A stretch of DNA of 64,000 nt, taken from NCBI GenBank assembly GCA_028023455.1, contig JAQFVV010006245.1, positions 6,629,276-6,693,275 of the forward strand, in the 5' to 3' direction. Positions 49,440-62,114 of this stretch are shown here, in pieces; within the stretch, counting starts at the first letter, position 1, and each line of letters starts with the position of its first letter. The notes below the pieces were generated by a model, which did no database searches, had not been told where the DNA came from, and worked only from the letters and a program-made list of their open reading frames with translations. The translations under genes and the position numbers were made by a program. Origin of the DNA: Epiperipatus broadwayi (lineage: Eukaryota; Onychophora; Udeonychophora; Euonychophora; Peripatidae).

Positions 49440-50100
49440 ATCATAAAATGTATTCAATTTATGAATTTTAATGTTTTTTTTAGTTTATTTATATTTTTGT
49501 TTGTTTATTTATTTATATTATTCTATGTATATTAATACAACATAGTTAACACTTCAATGAATATGGAAATTGGATAATTCTTTAGTGATTTTTATACCAG
49601 AAATAAGTGACATTGTATTCCAGAGAATTTATTTAACACTATATTAGGTATTATGTCTCATTGGTCTTGTTTATAAGGGTTTGCTATCTGTAAAACTAGT
49701 CTAAATATAGTCACAAGTTTATAAATCTAAACATCAATAAATTCTCTTTATAACTATTTTGATGAGGTTAAGTACTCAAGGCCATATTTAAAATTCACAT
49801 AATTTACATATTTTCATGAGAATAATTACCAGTTTATTTATGGCTAATACATTTATAGTACCAAATGATTCTGTGCATGATAACAATAGCTTTTAGTATA
49901 TGCTCAGGTTTATTTTTATTTAGCTCTTAGATATGTGTAGGCAGTAAGAAATAATAATGCTTTCTTTTTTTATGTGCCCAAGCTTGACATCAGCTTAATG
50001 ATAAATAGCTTAAGTTTGGTAGTATGCCTCTTTTATATCAGTTACAAAGGACAAACTTTTGATGATCAAGTTGTTGATGATAATACACTATATTTGACTT
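49440..50100 (+). repeat. Old dispersed repeat Q, copy 1
   Basis: Diverged direct similarity with 59640-60236: blocks around ATTAGGT(A/T)TT, then ATGTCT, CATGA(G/T)AAT(A/G)ATTACTAG-like, GCAG(T/C)AAGAAATA, and TAGTATGCCTC/TAGTATGCTTC, in the same order and spacing. No coding content. Unclassified. Confidence 0.5.
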
Positions 50101-51642
50101 CACTATAATAATGACTTCTATTTATTTATTTATGTATGCTGAGCATGAATGATAGCACAGATTGATTATATTTACCATTGTTATAACAATTTCTATCTTA
50201 TTGTTATGTCTATTTATTATATTAATTATTTTGTATACTTTCTGAATCTGTTTACAAATAAGGACCAAAATGTGGACTCTACCATCATTATCACATTATG
50301 AATTTTACAAACATTTAGTTTATGTATATATATTATTATTTGCATATCCTATATATTATAAACAATAATTATTTTATTAACCATCTTTTGTTACAATATA
50401 CACACATAAATAAAGATTGGGTTATCAATACATTATATGCAGCTGCAAATTTTTGTTGAAAAGCATCTTTAAAATCTATGTAATGCTTTAGCTATAATTG
50501 TTAATATAAATATATTTTATCACTGTGAACAATTGCAATAATATTAATTGTAAAGTTATTTTGTCAAATTTGTGTTACAACTGCAGATCATTTTCAAATG
50601 AAGGAAAATTGCAAGAATTGAAGGAATAACTGTCTAATATTAAATGGTACATTTTTGGACTTTGTGAAGTTAGAAAGTTGAAGAGACAACTGATTTAATA
50701 AGTGGACATGCACTGACTACAAAGGCACAAACATTGGAAGTACAAGTGGTGTAGGATTCATTATAAATAGAAAATGGAAGAACAAAATTGTGGAGATTGA
50801 TGATGCATCAGATAGAGTGGCAAAATTAATTATTCAAGTTAATAGCAGATACCAAATACAATTTAATTCAGATTTATGTCCCAACAAGTTATATTGTGAT
50901 GAACAAGTAGAGGAGTTTTACATGGATGTACAAAAAGCTTTTGATCAAACCAAACACCATTTAAAAATTGTCATGGGAAACTTGAATACTAGAATTGATA
51001 AACAATTGAAAGATGAAAGTGCTGTAGGTAAGGTTAGTTATGGTGATAGAAATGTGAGAGGATATAAACTTGTGGAGTTTGCAGAAAAACAAAAGCTTTA
51101 TATTATAAATTCTTTTTTTGAGGAAAAATGTTAAATGGAAATTAACAAGGAAGCAGCCAAATATGGGTAAAGCAGAATTAGATTATATTTTGACTAATAA
51201 AAAGTATATATTTCAAGATTGTAATGTTCTTAATAAATTAAATACAGGAAGTAATCATTGAGTAGTGAGATGTAAGTAAGATACATGTTAAAGTAAAATT
51301 GGAAAGACAAAAATTATTAAGAAAAACCAATATTCACAATTGATATTCCTAATCTTCAGAAACAGTGATTAGAACTTGTAAATAGTTTTCAAATATTAAC
51401 AGATTTTGAATATAATTCAGATATGAATAAAATGTATACTGAGATAACTGATATACTTTTAAAAAATGCAATAAAGATAGCTGGTATAAAAAAGCAATTG
51501 ACCGGTAAAATTTTTATTGAGACAAGACAATTTATGAAGAAAAGCAGGAATATGAATGTATATAAAAATGATGCATTATGAAGAAATTAATATCTCAAAT
51601 TTGTAAAATGGTGTAAAAAAAGAGTTGATAATAATATAAGAA

Positions 51643-51786
51643 AGTATAATTGTGAATTAGCCAGGAAAGCTATAACAGAAAATAAAAGCCTCAAGAATGT
51701 AAAACAATATTTTGGAAAGTATTGTGAATTAGCAAGGAAAGCTATAACAGAGAATATAAGTTTTAAGAGTGTAAAACAATATTTTG
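51643..51786 (+). repeat. 72-bp (24-codon) in-frame tandem duplication in the LINE
   Basis: Two adjacent 72-bp units. Both encode CELARKAITEN and then VKQYFG. The period is a multiple of three, so the frame is kept; the copies differ at several bases. Confidence 0.85.
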
Positions 51787-52802
51787 GTGGATTTCTGCAA
51801 TAAGAAAAAGAGATGGAACTATTACTAAAAACAGAGATAACATTATGAAATGTGTAGAAGAATTCTAGCAAGAATTATATAATAATAAAAAATAGTAATT
51901 TCTCTTACAACTACTATATCTTCTGAATGGTCCAGGATTTTAAATAAGGAAATGAGACATGCATTAAATTTATGAAAGGAAAAGTTTCAACTAATGGAAT
52001 TATAACTGAAATATTAAAGTAAGTGAAGAAATAGAAATTTTTTTGGCAAAGTTATATAACAAATGTCTAAATGATAAAGATGTGCCAATCATAGAGAAAA
52101 TATGAGAAATTATAGATCTATCAGTCTTTTATGTTTTATACAAAATTTTTATCAAAATAATTACAACTTGTCTACAGCGAACTTTGGATTTTAATCACTC
52201 AAAAGAACAAACTGGATTTATAAGTGGTTTTAGTAGAATGAACCATATCCAAGCACTGAGAGAAGTTATAGAAAAACCAATGAATATGAGTCATCATTAT
52301 GCCTTGGATTTATAGATTATGAAAAGGCTTTGATTCTATAAATATTTATTCAGTGATTAAAGCATTGGATCATCAAGATATACACCCAGGATATTGTCAT
52401 ATTCTGAAGAATATTTATAAAAATGCATTAGCAACAATTAGATTACATAATGATACCAAAAAGATTAACATTGAGTAATTCCATATCCCCCCAAAAAATT
52501 TCCGCAGTTTTGCAAGAAGTATTTTGTGGATTAAAATGGGAAGCTAAGGTAATAAAAATAAATCAAAATTATTTAAGTCAACTAAATTTTGAAATGATGC
52601 AGTTGTTTTTGCAAATAATTAGCTTTAGAGCTTCAGAAAATCAGATGAAAGTAAAAAAGTAGGATTAAAGGTAAATGTTAAAAAGATTAAATTAATGTTG
52701 AATGAGTTTTCTCAAAAAAAGAAAATAAAGATTGATATTGATAAGTTAGAACAAGTTAATAACTACAAATACCTTGGTTAAATTATTATTAGAAATTGAA
52801 AC

Positions 52803-53564
52803 TGCTATGTCTAGCTGATCTAAGAGGGCACTTCCCAAAAATACAAATCACTACTAAACAGTTACTATTTAGATAATTTGATGAACGATCCTTAGTAGCA
52901 TTTTAACTACTTACATCTATACCATCATTTAACATTATAAGACCGAAGGCGTACATAAATAATAATTTAGATCAATAAGATCTGTAAGAGTTCTAGCTGA
53001 CTGTTCTCACATTTGGAGGCCAGCTTTGCACACTTGAAGTCATTGCGCCATGAGACAATATGCTTCAATATATATGCCCAAGTGCAGAGGTGAAGCTCCA
53101 AGAATCAAGTATAGTGTTCTTGATCCAATTCATACTGTGGCCTTCATTGTTTTCATCCCTGCAGTTGGTTAGCTCATACTCCCGTCCGTCTGCTCAGGTG
53201 ATTCTTCATTTTAAACTCCATACAAGAATTTACATGTTATCTTTCTTTAATTAATGAGTTATTTCAGTTTATCTCGGTTTTCAACTATCAGCATTTCGCA
53301 AATTAAAATATTATTTATCTTATAAAGAAAATCTACATTCGAATTCCTTTGTTTTATTTCATTAGATGTTTTCTACTCTCATTAATTAGATTGGTATTAA
53401 TTTTTAGAAAATAATCTTTTTCTAATCTTAAATTATAAATCTTTTATTTACTATTTTAAAAGAATTAATCTTTTAAAATTCTTTAATTTATTAAACTTAT
53501 TACTTTTTCTCATTAGGTTTATACCTATATATGTATGTGCATTTAAACATACACATACATATCA
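52803..53564. mobile_element. Solo LTR with 5-bp TSD, inserted in RTE copy D
   Basis: Comparing copy D with copy A shows 762 bp interrupting the segment that should read GGAAACATAATGG. The insert begins TGCTATGTC and ends ACATATCA, giving TG...CA termini with an 8-bp imperfect inverted repeat. It is flanked by an exact GAAAC duplication (52798-52802, 53565-53569). TG...CA ends with a 5-bp duplication are diagnostic of an LTR retrotransposon or retrovirus-like LTR. No internal region or second LTR is present, so it is a solo LTR. The open frame at 53060-53254 lies inside it and is probably meaningless. Confidence 0.85.
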
Positions 53565-54107
53565 GAAACATAATAGATGAAATTAATCATAATTAAACTT
53601 AGTTGGAGTGCATTTGCTAGAAATAATTTAATATTAAAAGGAAATATGCTTATGCGTTTGAAAAGGAAGATTTTTTAAAATAAATGTGTTTTACCAATTC
53701 TTACTTATGGATATGAGACTTGGATCTTAACAGATGAACAATACAGAGATTTCAGACTGCTCATCGAAGTGTGGAGAGATTGTTAGGAATAACAAAAAAA
53801 GATCAAAACCAAAATACATAGGTGAGAGACCAAACAGGTATTACTGATATTATTGAAAGAATTAAAAAAACTGAAATGGCATTGAGTTGAACATATTGCT
53901 AGAAGAAAAGATAATAGATGAATAATTGAAATTTAAAATTGGATTCCAAGAGATTTAAAAGAACTAGAAAGAGACCACATGTGAGACAAATGGACAAAAT
54001 AAGGAAGTGTGCTGGAGTGATGTGGAAAAGAAAAGCTAGAGGATCAGAAAAAATGAACTGAATTTGGATAGACTTTCATCCTGCAGTGGACTGATGATGA
54101 TGATGAA

Positions 54108-54878
54108 GGAAATACAAAAATTTAATTTAAGACTAGTCCATAAGATTCTAAAAATATGTTGACAAGATGTCAAATCAGCTGGATTGTGAAACTATAGTCC
54201 ACTATTGTTTTCATCTTTGTTCAATTCAGCATATGAAATGAATAGGTAATAGTAATAATTTTCTTCTAAAAAAATATTTTGTAATGAATTTAAGCATTGT
54301 TTTCTTTGGGGAAACAAACCACATTTAAATTAGAAAAATGAAATTAAAGACATTAATGAAATAATATACTGACTGCTTTCATTAGGAAGGTAAAGCTAAG
54401 ATTAGATACAATGAAGAACTACAATTAAGAAAGGTGTTGGAACATTTCAAAAAGTAAGGTTCTCTGCCAAAATTAAAAAACTACACTGCAATTAATAAAA
54501 CAAAGGAAATAAAATATCAGCATGTAATATACATGGAGGTATTCAGTTCATGAATTAATTTGTCTAACTATTGCAATACTCAACTACAATTTTTTACTTC
54601 TATATTTTTTTTCCTTCTGGAGTTAGAATAGCCATACTCATTTATGAATGGTGCTAATAATGATGATATTCATAATTTCATATGAGTAACAATAGAATAA
54701 ATTCTGACTTCAACATATATTTTATGAAGAGAGCAAAAGATAATTAATATTAATCAGTTCTACCAAATCTGGTAGTAAATTATTTTTTTCTCATTTTTTT
54801 AGGAATAGATTTCTTGGAAAATCATATGTGATTTACAAAGCTGACAATTAGATGTACCATACATGATAAGCCAAATAA
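54108..54878. other. No gene seen
   Basis: AT-rich DNA between RTE copy D and the long hairpin. Confidence 0.4.
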
Positions 54879-55311
54879 ATACACATGTATAAATTAAATA
54901 TAAACTATTATATATATAATCACCATCTCAAACTAATGACAAATTTTTATCAATTTACTCAAGCGCTTTCAAAGGTCTAAGCCTTCATTTTCAAGAAGTA
55001 GCTGGAATGAACTATGCAAATTAGGATGGACTAGATATGCAAATAAGGGTGAACTAGATCTTCATTGACCTAGATCTGCCACTTCCTAGAGATGGCATAA
55101 AATGTTTCCTTTTTATTCATGGCATGAAGATCTAGTCCACCTTTATTTGCATATCTATTCCACCCTAATTTGCATAGTTTATTCCAGCTACTTCTTGAAA
55201 ATGAGGGTTTAGACCTTTGAAAGCGCTTGAGTAAATTGATAAAAATTTGTCATTCATTCGAGACGGTGATTATATATATTATAGTTTATATTTAATTTAT
55301 GCGTGTGTATT
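54879..55311. mobile_element. Long inverted-repeat element, family F3
   Basis: Arms 54879-55066 and 55123-55311 are inverted copies with high identity, for example GATCTAGT(T/C)CACC(C/T)TTATTTGC, TTATTCCAGCTACTTCTTGA and GAAAGCGCTTGAGTAAATTG. Each arm, read outward, contains a hairpin resembling the F2 motif: UUGAAAAU, GAAGG, a loop UCUAAG-type, CCUUU, GAAA, then GCGCUU. The loop (55067-55122) is unique. Like F1 and F2, this family has its tail inverted at both ends. No coding capacity and no convincing target duplication. Confidence 0.7.
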
Positions 55312-57724
55312 TATATTAAGACAAATATAGTTTACAAATACTTTTCTAACATATAGTTGAACGTTTAAATAAGCCAAATAATGATTATATTTTTAGGAAT
55401 GTTGATTAACTTATGTTTTTATGTTTAATGATTTTTTTTTTTTTTAGCTATTTTAGTACTACAGTTTTAATAGAATGATGAAGTTTAAAATGTTAAATAC
55501 TTTTCCTGCCAGTTTTTTTCTGTTTATGAATTCAGATTATATATATAAATTATTTGTCAATACTAAAGTGACTTATAAACATATGTAAAAAAAAATATAA
55601 AAGAAATTTAAACTTTCAAAAAAATAAATTTCATACAGTAATTTAAAGTTTAACTAGAATCGGATTGGGAGAGGGGAATAATATTATCACTTTTTTTCAT
55701 ATGCAATCTCTTCATAAAAATATAGAAATCAATTACTTTCAGACAGATTGTTTATCAAAACCAAACTACTGTTGTTTATTAGAATTCCATTTTTGTATTT
55801 CTCCATAATTAATGACCAACACTTATTTAATTTACTAAATTTGTTGAAAATTGTAAATACATCAAGTTTTAATTTACACTATTAACTAATATTTTGTTAT
55901 TTTTATGGAGTTTCTACAGAGTAGTAATGCACTTACTTGCAATATCCATGACATGGCATTCAGATTTGAGTGAAATTTGTATCTTTTATTTTTCCAAACA
56001 GCTTAGATATAATTCCTAGGTAAACTTGGATTTGTTTTCTTTAATAGATTACCTATTTTGACCCAGCTAACTACAAACTGTTTTTGTAATTGGTAATGAG
56101 TATCTGGCAATTTTTAATTGGAAGATAAAAGTTCAAGATTAATCTAAGTTTGTCAATTAAATGTCAATGCTCTAACTATAAAACAGAACTGCAATTAATA
56201 TGAAACAACTAGTATCAATAATAAGAGACTTCATATTCCTGCAGATGCTGAGTCCACGATTTACTTATTTTTATTATCTATCATTAATATTAAAGTAATA
56301 GCAATAACATATTAAATCAAAGATACAAAAAATGTTATTGGTGATAGGTTTAATATAAAATACTATAAATAGGAAAAAATCTGTTGTACTGAAATATGCT
56401 TGAAATAACATTGAGATCAAAGACAATGTAGACTTTTCTTGAAAAAATAAAAAATTAAAAAAATAGATAAGCTTTATAGTAACTCAGTGTCTTATTGTAG
56501 GAAAATTAAAATGACAATATACCAAATAATATATATATTGTACCGCTATTGAACAGCAGTACAAATCTGTAATTTTTATTACAAAATTAGAGATTTTTTT
56601 TTTAAAACAAAAAAAAAAAAAAACTGTGTCAGTATTTTTTATTTTAGAATAAAACTTCTTAGCAGGAGGGTGGAGAAATGTAAAATAGAATTAAAGAACA
56701 GTTAAAACTTTTCTCTCTCTTTTTAAAGAAAAGAGCTTCTATAAAGTAAAAGCTAAATAAATATATAAAATTTAGAATAAAATTAGTCTATAAAAATTTG
56801 TTTGTAAAAATAATAATAATATATTTCATTATGTAATTAGTGTATAAGATTTTGATTAATAATAGAATCAAAATCAATAGTTGTATTAATTAAAAAAGAA
56901 TTATCTTATCAAAAAAGTTTAGATGAATCTGATCAAGGAATTAAGATAACCAGAAATGGAAAATTAATTAAAAGACATTTCAACTTAAGATTTAAATTAA
57001 AAAATAAAAAGAGATTAAAATAATAGGAGAGAAAAGAGTATATAAAATCACTCTATTATTAGTCAGTCGGGTATGTGATATAGTCTAGCTTGTGATATAG
57101 GGCTATAATTTGCTAGTTCATTCATCAGTTCGGACAGAATGCAGAATCCAAACAACCAGAGATCCAGATATTTGGAACACAGTAGTAAGCCAGTCAATTA
57201 CTGCTGTGGTCAACATTTATGGAGAAGCCACATAAGCCATGGATGTGCCTGATAGGGCTTCATGCCCCAAACCTCCGCAAATCAACTATTCCGCCTGGAA
57301 CAAATACTGGAAACCGATAGCAAAATCATAAAATATATGCTACCACTATTCTCTCTCTCTCCCATTGCTGAGTCACAGAATGGAAACAAGCCATGAAGCT
57401 ATCAATGGAGAACCAGAAAGCCTACTGGTTGGAAAATATACACAAATGAAAACCTAGGTAAAGATACTTTATCACTGTCTATAGACACTTTACATTTAAA
57501 TGAATGAACTTTAATTAATGAAGGACTATCATAATTTAGCCTGGGTAATTACTTATATGATTTTATATGTAAATTTCAATATTATTGTATTATATGTGTG
57601 TGTTTAATTAACTATTAATGTTTGCCTTAATTGTCCTTTTGTCTATATTCTCTTTCTCTCTTGTCCCTACGTCACCAGTCAATTATTGTATAAGTTATTT
57701 TATGTGTTAAGTAAATATGCCGGA
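55312..57724. other. No gene; possible repeat-P-associated sequence in the second half
   Basis: 55.3-57.0 kb is AT-rich and featureless. From about 57050 to 57450 the DNA is GC-richer (AGTCAGTCGGG, then CTCCGCAAATCAAC) and begins after a TATATAAAA box-like string. It may be the upstream part of the element that carries repeat P, but I found no matching copy. Confidence 0.35.
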
Positions 57725-58120
57725 CCCTGAGACAGAGATTGAACTTATCATGGGATATTTCAAGCGCTGGATTATGGGCCTAGTATCCAGTATGTTAGTT
57801 ATTTCATGTAATTAGCTGGCACCTGAGATTTACCTCTAAATAAATAAAATGCTTTGGATGGTAGTGGTTTGAATCTAGCAGTCGAGGTGGGCCACGGTCT
57901 GGAAATGTAATCGTGTTATGCTTTGCACAGCTCGGTCTGAGAGGGTATCGTTGATAGCTCTGCTATCGATGGTATTCTCCCGTCTGCTTGAAGGGCCAGT
58001 TCGTTCATGTAATGTTGAAAACATAAAATTTTAAAGTTATGTTAAAAAAAGATTAAAACCCAATTAATTAAATAGTTTCTTTTAAATAGACCCAGTTCAA
58101 TATATTGAGATAGACTATCT
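57725..58120 (+). repeat. Dispersed repeat P, copy 2
   Basis: Same orientation as copy 1 at 39.7 kb. Shared blocks include TTTGAATCTAGCAGTCGAGG, GTGGGCCACGGTCTGGAAAT and GTTCGTTCA. Estimated identity is 75-80% by eye. Confidence 0.85.
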
Positions 58121-59639
58121 CTTAATCCATGAGATAATGAAAATGTTTCCTAAGTAATGTATTTAAGTTTTAAAAAAAAAATGAACATAGATAAAAAACA
58201 ATTATATACATTTTAAAGTAAAGTCTAGAATAACTTAAATAATATTTCTTGATATCTTGAAATACTATAACTTATTTAAAATTAAATATAAAAAAATCTC
58301 AGATACAAATAGATTTTTTTATATTTCTGATTTTGACAAAAATTTAAATTTTCAATGTAACAAAAAAAAAACTTTTTTGTTGTCTAATCAAATATTTATT
58401 TTAAAGATCATGTAGTTATGAAAGTTGTTTTCAATATGTTTGTACTTAAAGGAGACTAAGGGAAAAAATTTAATTAGGCAAGCTATTTTTGTATCTATTT
58501 TTATTTTGATATTTAACACAAAAAACAACAAACATTGTATCAAAGTTATAATCTAGTTTTTTATTATTATTAAAAGTAAAATGCTTAATTAAATCATATG
58601 TTTATCACACTGATGAATTGTTTAGTGTTTATTATAAATAGTGGGTTCAGTTTAACTAAAAACATAGTTTAACAAAGAGGACATCTCTAAGATGTGTCGA
58701 TATTGATTGAGTTTGGAGCTACCAGAGAAGTATGGTAGTGGTCCCTGCTGCGACCTAGACTCCAATATTATTATATGGAGAAGGTTACTACTATTTTAAT
58801 ATAAAAAGTTAAGTAATTATAAAAGCTGAATATGAATTCAGGACTGCCAGAATTAACATATGTATCTATTAACCAAAATATGTCATATATGCAATTTATG
58901 TGTAAAGTGATCTATATGCATATATCCTGAAATTCCAGTGATATGCATTAAATTATAAAAGCATAGATAACAGCTAATAATATAGAATTCCTTACACTGC
59001 TACTGATTTTTTTACATAACATAAAAGCATCATCAAAAACTAATTATATATATATATATAGGATTCTTTATGCTGGATCTAATACTTTTGCATAAATATG
59101 GAAATACAGATCTAGGAAACATACCATTGAACTATTATTCATATATATAGAAGCAGAGAGAAAGAAAACAGAGGAGGAATTCATTAAAATACATATATTA
59201 TTTATATATGGAAGTCAAATGCTGATTCTAATATTTTTAAAAAATGTAAAAAAAAATTTAGAAAAATGTAATAGAATTGTCAAATGTTTATTTCTATTTT
59301 TTTATAGACTTAATGTTAAGGAATAAATGAAATCCAAAATTTTAAATAATCATTTATACATTGTTAAAAGAAAATAACTCAGTTTATGAATTTATAGAAA
59401 ATAATTTTAAAAGCAAATTAATATTATTAAGTGAAAACATAATTTTTTATATGAATATACCCATCTCATATATAGATTTATGAAGCATTTATGTAAAATA
59501 TAATAATGTTACTTCATATTCTTTAAAAGAAAATTAATATATTTATGATATGCACATGTGTGAACCTATATATATGCATATATTTAGAGGATATTTACTA
59601 TTTATATATTATTAGAATAATATTGGCCTGTAGATTTAA
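58121..59639. other. No gene seen
   Basis: AT-rich DNA with (TA)n tracts. A short GC-richer patch at about 58690-58770 is unassigned. Confidence 0.4.
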
Positions 59640-60236
59640 TAAAATAACTGGAATATTTTGTATTGTTTAAGATCACTTGTAATTTACATTTATCAATAAA
59701 CTGTAATTTAAATAATGTTACACATATTGGTCTTATTTTTTAATATAATGTAATAACATCTAAATATAAATTAGTCAGATGTTGTATTATTAGAGAATAT
59801 TTATTAAATCTTTAAATTTATTAATCATTATTTTAAATTACTTCAGTGGATATATTTAATATTAGATTAGGTTTTGTATGTCTTTATTCTTGTATACATA
59901 AATTCAATGAATTCTTGCAAACCAACAAATTGATGTGTGTGAACCATCTACACAATTCTCTTTAGAATTACTTAAATGGTACTAAACTAGCAAAGATAAT
60001 CTTTAAAATCTGCCTTCTTTAACTTTCATGATAATGATTACTAGTTTATATGTGGCTAGAACATTTGATGCACGGATGATAATTAGCATTGAATGTTTTC
60101 AGCAATTTTTATAGCACGATATATACTTAGTTGAGAGTTATGCATGCAGCAAGAAATATGTCTCATGACTGTCACTTTTGATAGTGTTTTTGATTAATAT
60201 TTTATAGTATGCTTCTTTCAAATTCAGTCACAAAAA
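59640..60236 (+). repeat. Old dispersed repeat Q, copy 2 (interrupted by a LINE)
   Basis: Diverged copy of 49440-50100. Similarity stops at CAGTCACAAA, where a LINE begins, and may resume after its poly-A at 61691, which would make the LINE an insertion into repeat Q. Confidence 0.45.
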
Positions 60237-60239
60237 ATG

Positions 60240-61691
60240 TAATGTTATAGTGTTGCCTAAAATAACATATTATCTAGCAGGATTTTCTCCCACGTGCAAG
60301 TTAATCCAAAAAATTGAAACCTTATGCAGAAAACTTTGCTGGGGAGACAGGACACCCAACACCAGCCTCAACATATTCCAAAAACCCAAACTTCTTAATG
60401 GCCTTAGCCTTCACTCGCTGAAGATTTTTTACCTCCAACGAACTCATAATATACTATTCAAGATTTTTTAAGGATAATCCCGATATGGAGTGCCCCTTCC
60501 CCAAGGAAAAGATAGAGCCTACTGATCGACCTCCGCCAAGATTAAGAAGCGTTTTAGCTACAAAAGCAAATTACAGTGATTTTTCAAAACTTCCAGTCGT
60601 CGGGGTTCCCTTTTTCAGAGAAATTATCATATTGGGAAGTTTATCGATTGTTTCCCGGGAAAACTAAATCCGTTAATATACTTCCAATAGGAATTGCTCG
60701 ATTTTCCAAATTAACAAAATTCATCAAACTGAGTCCAAAATTTGTTGATTTTTTAATAAAAATCATCTTTGGAGCACTCCCCACTGGGGCCTTTCTCCAC
60801 TGCCAAAGGGGTTACAACATCAACCCCCTTTGTCCCCTATGTAACAAACAGGAGGAATCAATTGGCCACATTCTGGATCAATGTGATTCATGGACTTATC
60901 TCCGTAATATAGCATTAGACCGGATAAATGGCAATGACCCAGTTAATATTTCTCTTAATGCAGCAATTAAAAAGGGTCAATTTGAAACAATAAGATGGCC
61001 ACTTTCATTAACTTTTCAATTTGGACTGCCAGATGTAGCATGATATTTGATCATGGCTGTGATGACTCGATGATTAATCGATTTTTCAAATCCCTCTACA
61101 AGATAAAAGATAAGGATAAACGAACTTGTCAGCCTTGGCTAATTGACCAAACCTGGAGCCCAATGAGGCTAGAGTTCTTAAGCCTAAAACTTGAACTGTC
61201 TCCTATCCACTGAACAAATAATATAAACCATCTTTCACTTAAGAATAATCTAACTTTAACTATGAAGATCTTTCATACATACTAGACAATTAACTTAGCT
61301 ATATCAACTTGTAAATATTGTTATAGTCCTCATTACTCTTTGGGCCAAGATAATCATTAATCAATGGAATTTCCAAACTTTATACATAGGTTTGAATTAC
61401 ATTATATTCCTAACTAATTAAGCTCATTAATATAATTAAGGCATTAATATAATCTTTGATTTTATTTATATTTATTTATATATCTTTCATACTTGCATTA
61501 ATTAACCATCATGAGTTTCTTATGCTGCTCTTAAGACTAAATTATTGATTTAATACAATTTTTGATATTTCTATATACATGGCTTGCATACCACATTTAT
61601 ATGTATACATAATTTTATCCTATCATTGAATGCTTTTGTATCCACTCTAATGTGTAAATAAAGTTCTAATTTTGAAAGTAAAAAAAAAAAG
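60240..61691 (+). mobile_element. 5'-truncated LINE: ORF2 C-terminal third, 3' UTR, poly-A
   Basis: Three overlapping frames joined by shifts read through the post-RT region of a LINE ORF2. They are 60250-60471 (ETLCRKLCWGDRTPN, SLHSLKIFYLQR), 60485-60667 (PRLRSVLATKANYS), and 60576-61043, with the zf-RVT knuckle CPLCNKQEESIGHILDQC at about 60832-60885. The last part is 60995-61213 (WTARCSMIFDHG, ending at TGA). The 3' UTR ends with AATAAA (about 61657) and a 10-A tail (61681-61690). It is the same family as 2903-3549 but better preserved and probably younger. Truncated at 60240. Confidence 0.85.
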
Positions 61692-62114
61692 ACTCTTTGC
61701 TGCTGATACTATGCTCAATAATGATATTTCCTTCTGCTGATTCTTTGCTCAAACTTTTCATTCACTTATAAATGGTAGATCAACATATAGTTAAGTTAGA
61801 TCCATCATGAAGTGATAATAAAAAAAAGTATTATAAATGTTATTAAACCACTAAACATCACATGATCACCATTCTTTATTGCTTAAACACAGAGGCAAAA
61901 CTCTAGTGGAGTGCTCTCAGATCCAAGCCTCCTCACTGATAAAAAAAAAGCCATAAGCTAGAAACTAGTCTGGGGATATTGGATGAATAGGCAATAGACA
62001 GAGATTTTATGCAATGCCTTTCTGCATCCATTGATTACTCTGGCTTACACTGAGTGGCACTACTGTATGGAGTTTTGTCTCTATTATAAATTTTCTTAAT
62101 AATCTTCACACTCT
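61692..62114. other. No gene; short shared fragment
   Basis: The string AAACCACTAAACATCACAT at about 61846-61864 also occurs at about 41583-41601, so a small dispersed fragment is present. The GC-richer stretch 61900-62090 is unassigned. Confidence 0.35.

Larger units (their letters stand above)
50570..54107 (+). mobile_element. RTE-type LINE (copy D), nearly full length, split by a solo LTR
   Basis: Endonuclease from 50577 (CRSFSNEGKLQELKE), with the longest open stretch at 50790-51134 (VAKLIIQVNSRYQIQ, DVQKAFDQTKHH, VMGNLNTRI), then GKAELDYILTNKKYIFQ and a degenerate SNH catalytic end near 51255. RT follows with ITTCLQRTLDFNHSKEQTGF (52160-52215), FIDYEKAFDSI-like at 52310, and LQEVFCGLKWEAK at 52510. 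The C-terminus is present after the LTR insertion (ARNNLILKGNM, EIKLKWH-like, then RKRPHVRQM) and the element ends with (TGATGA)n near 54100. It has many stops and shifts. Removing the 762-bp LTR leaves about 2.8 kb, close to a complete RTE body without its 5' UTR. Confidence 0.88.

Noticed and set aside
53060-53254. 64-residue frame
   Set aside because: Lies entirely inside the solo LTR and shows no protein motif.
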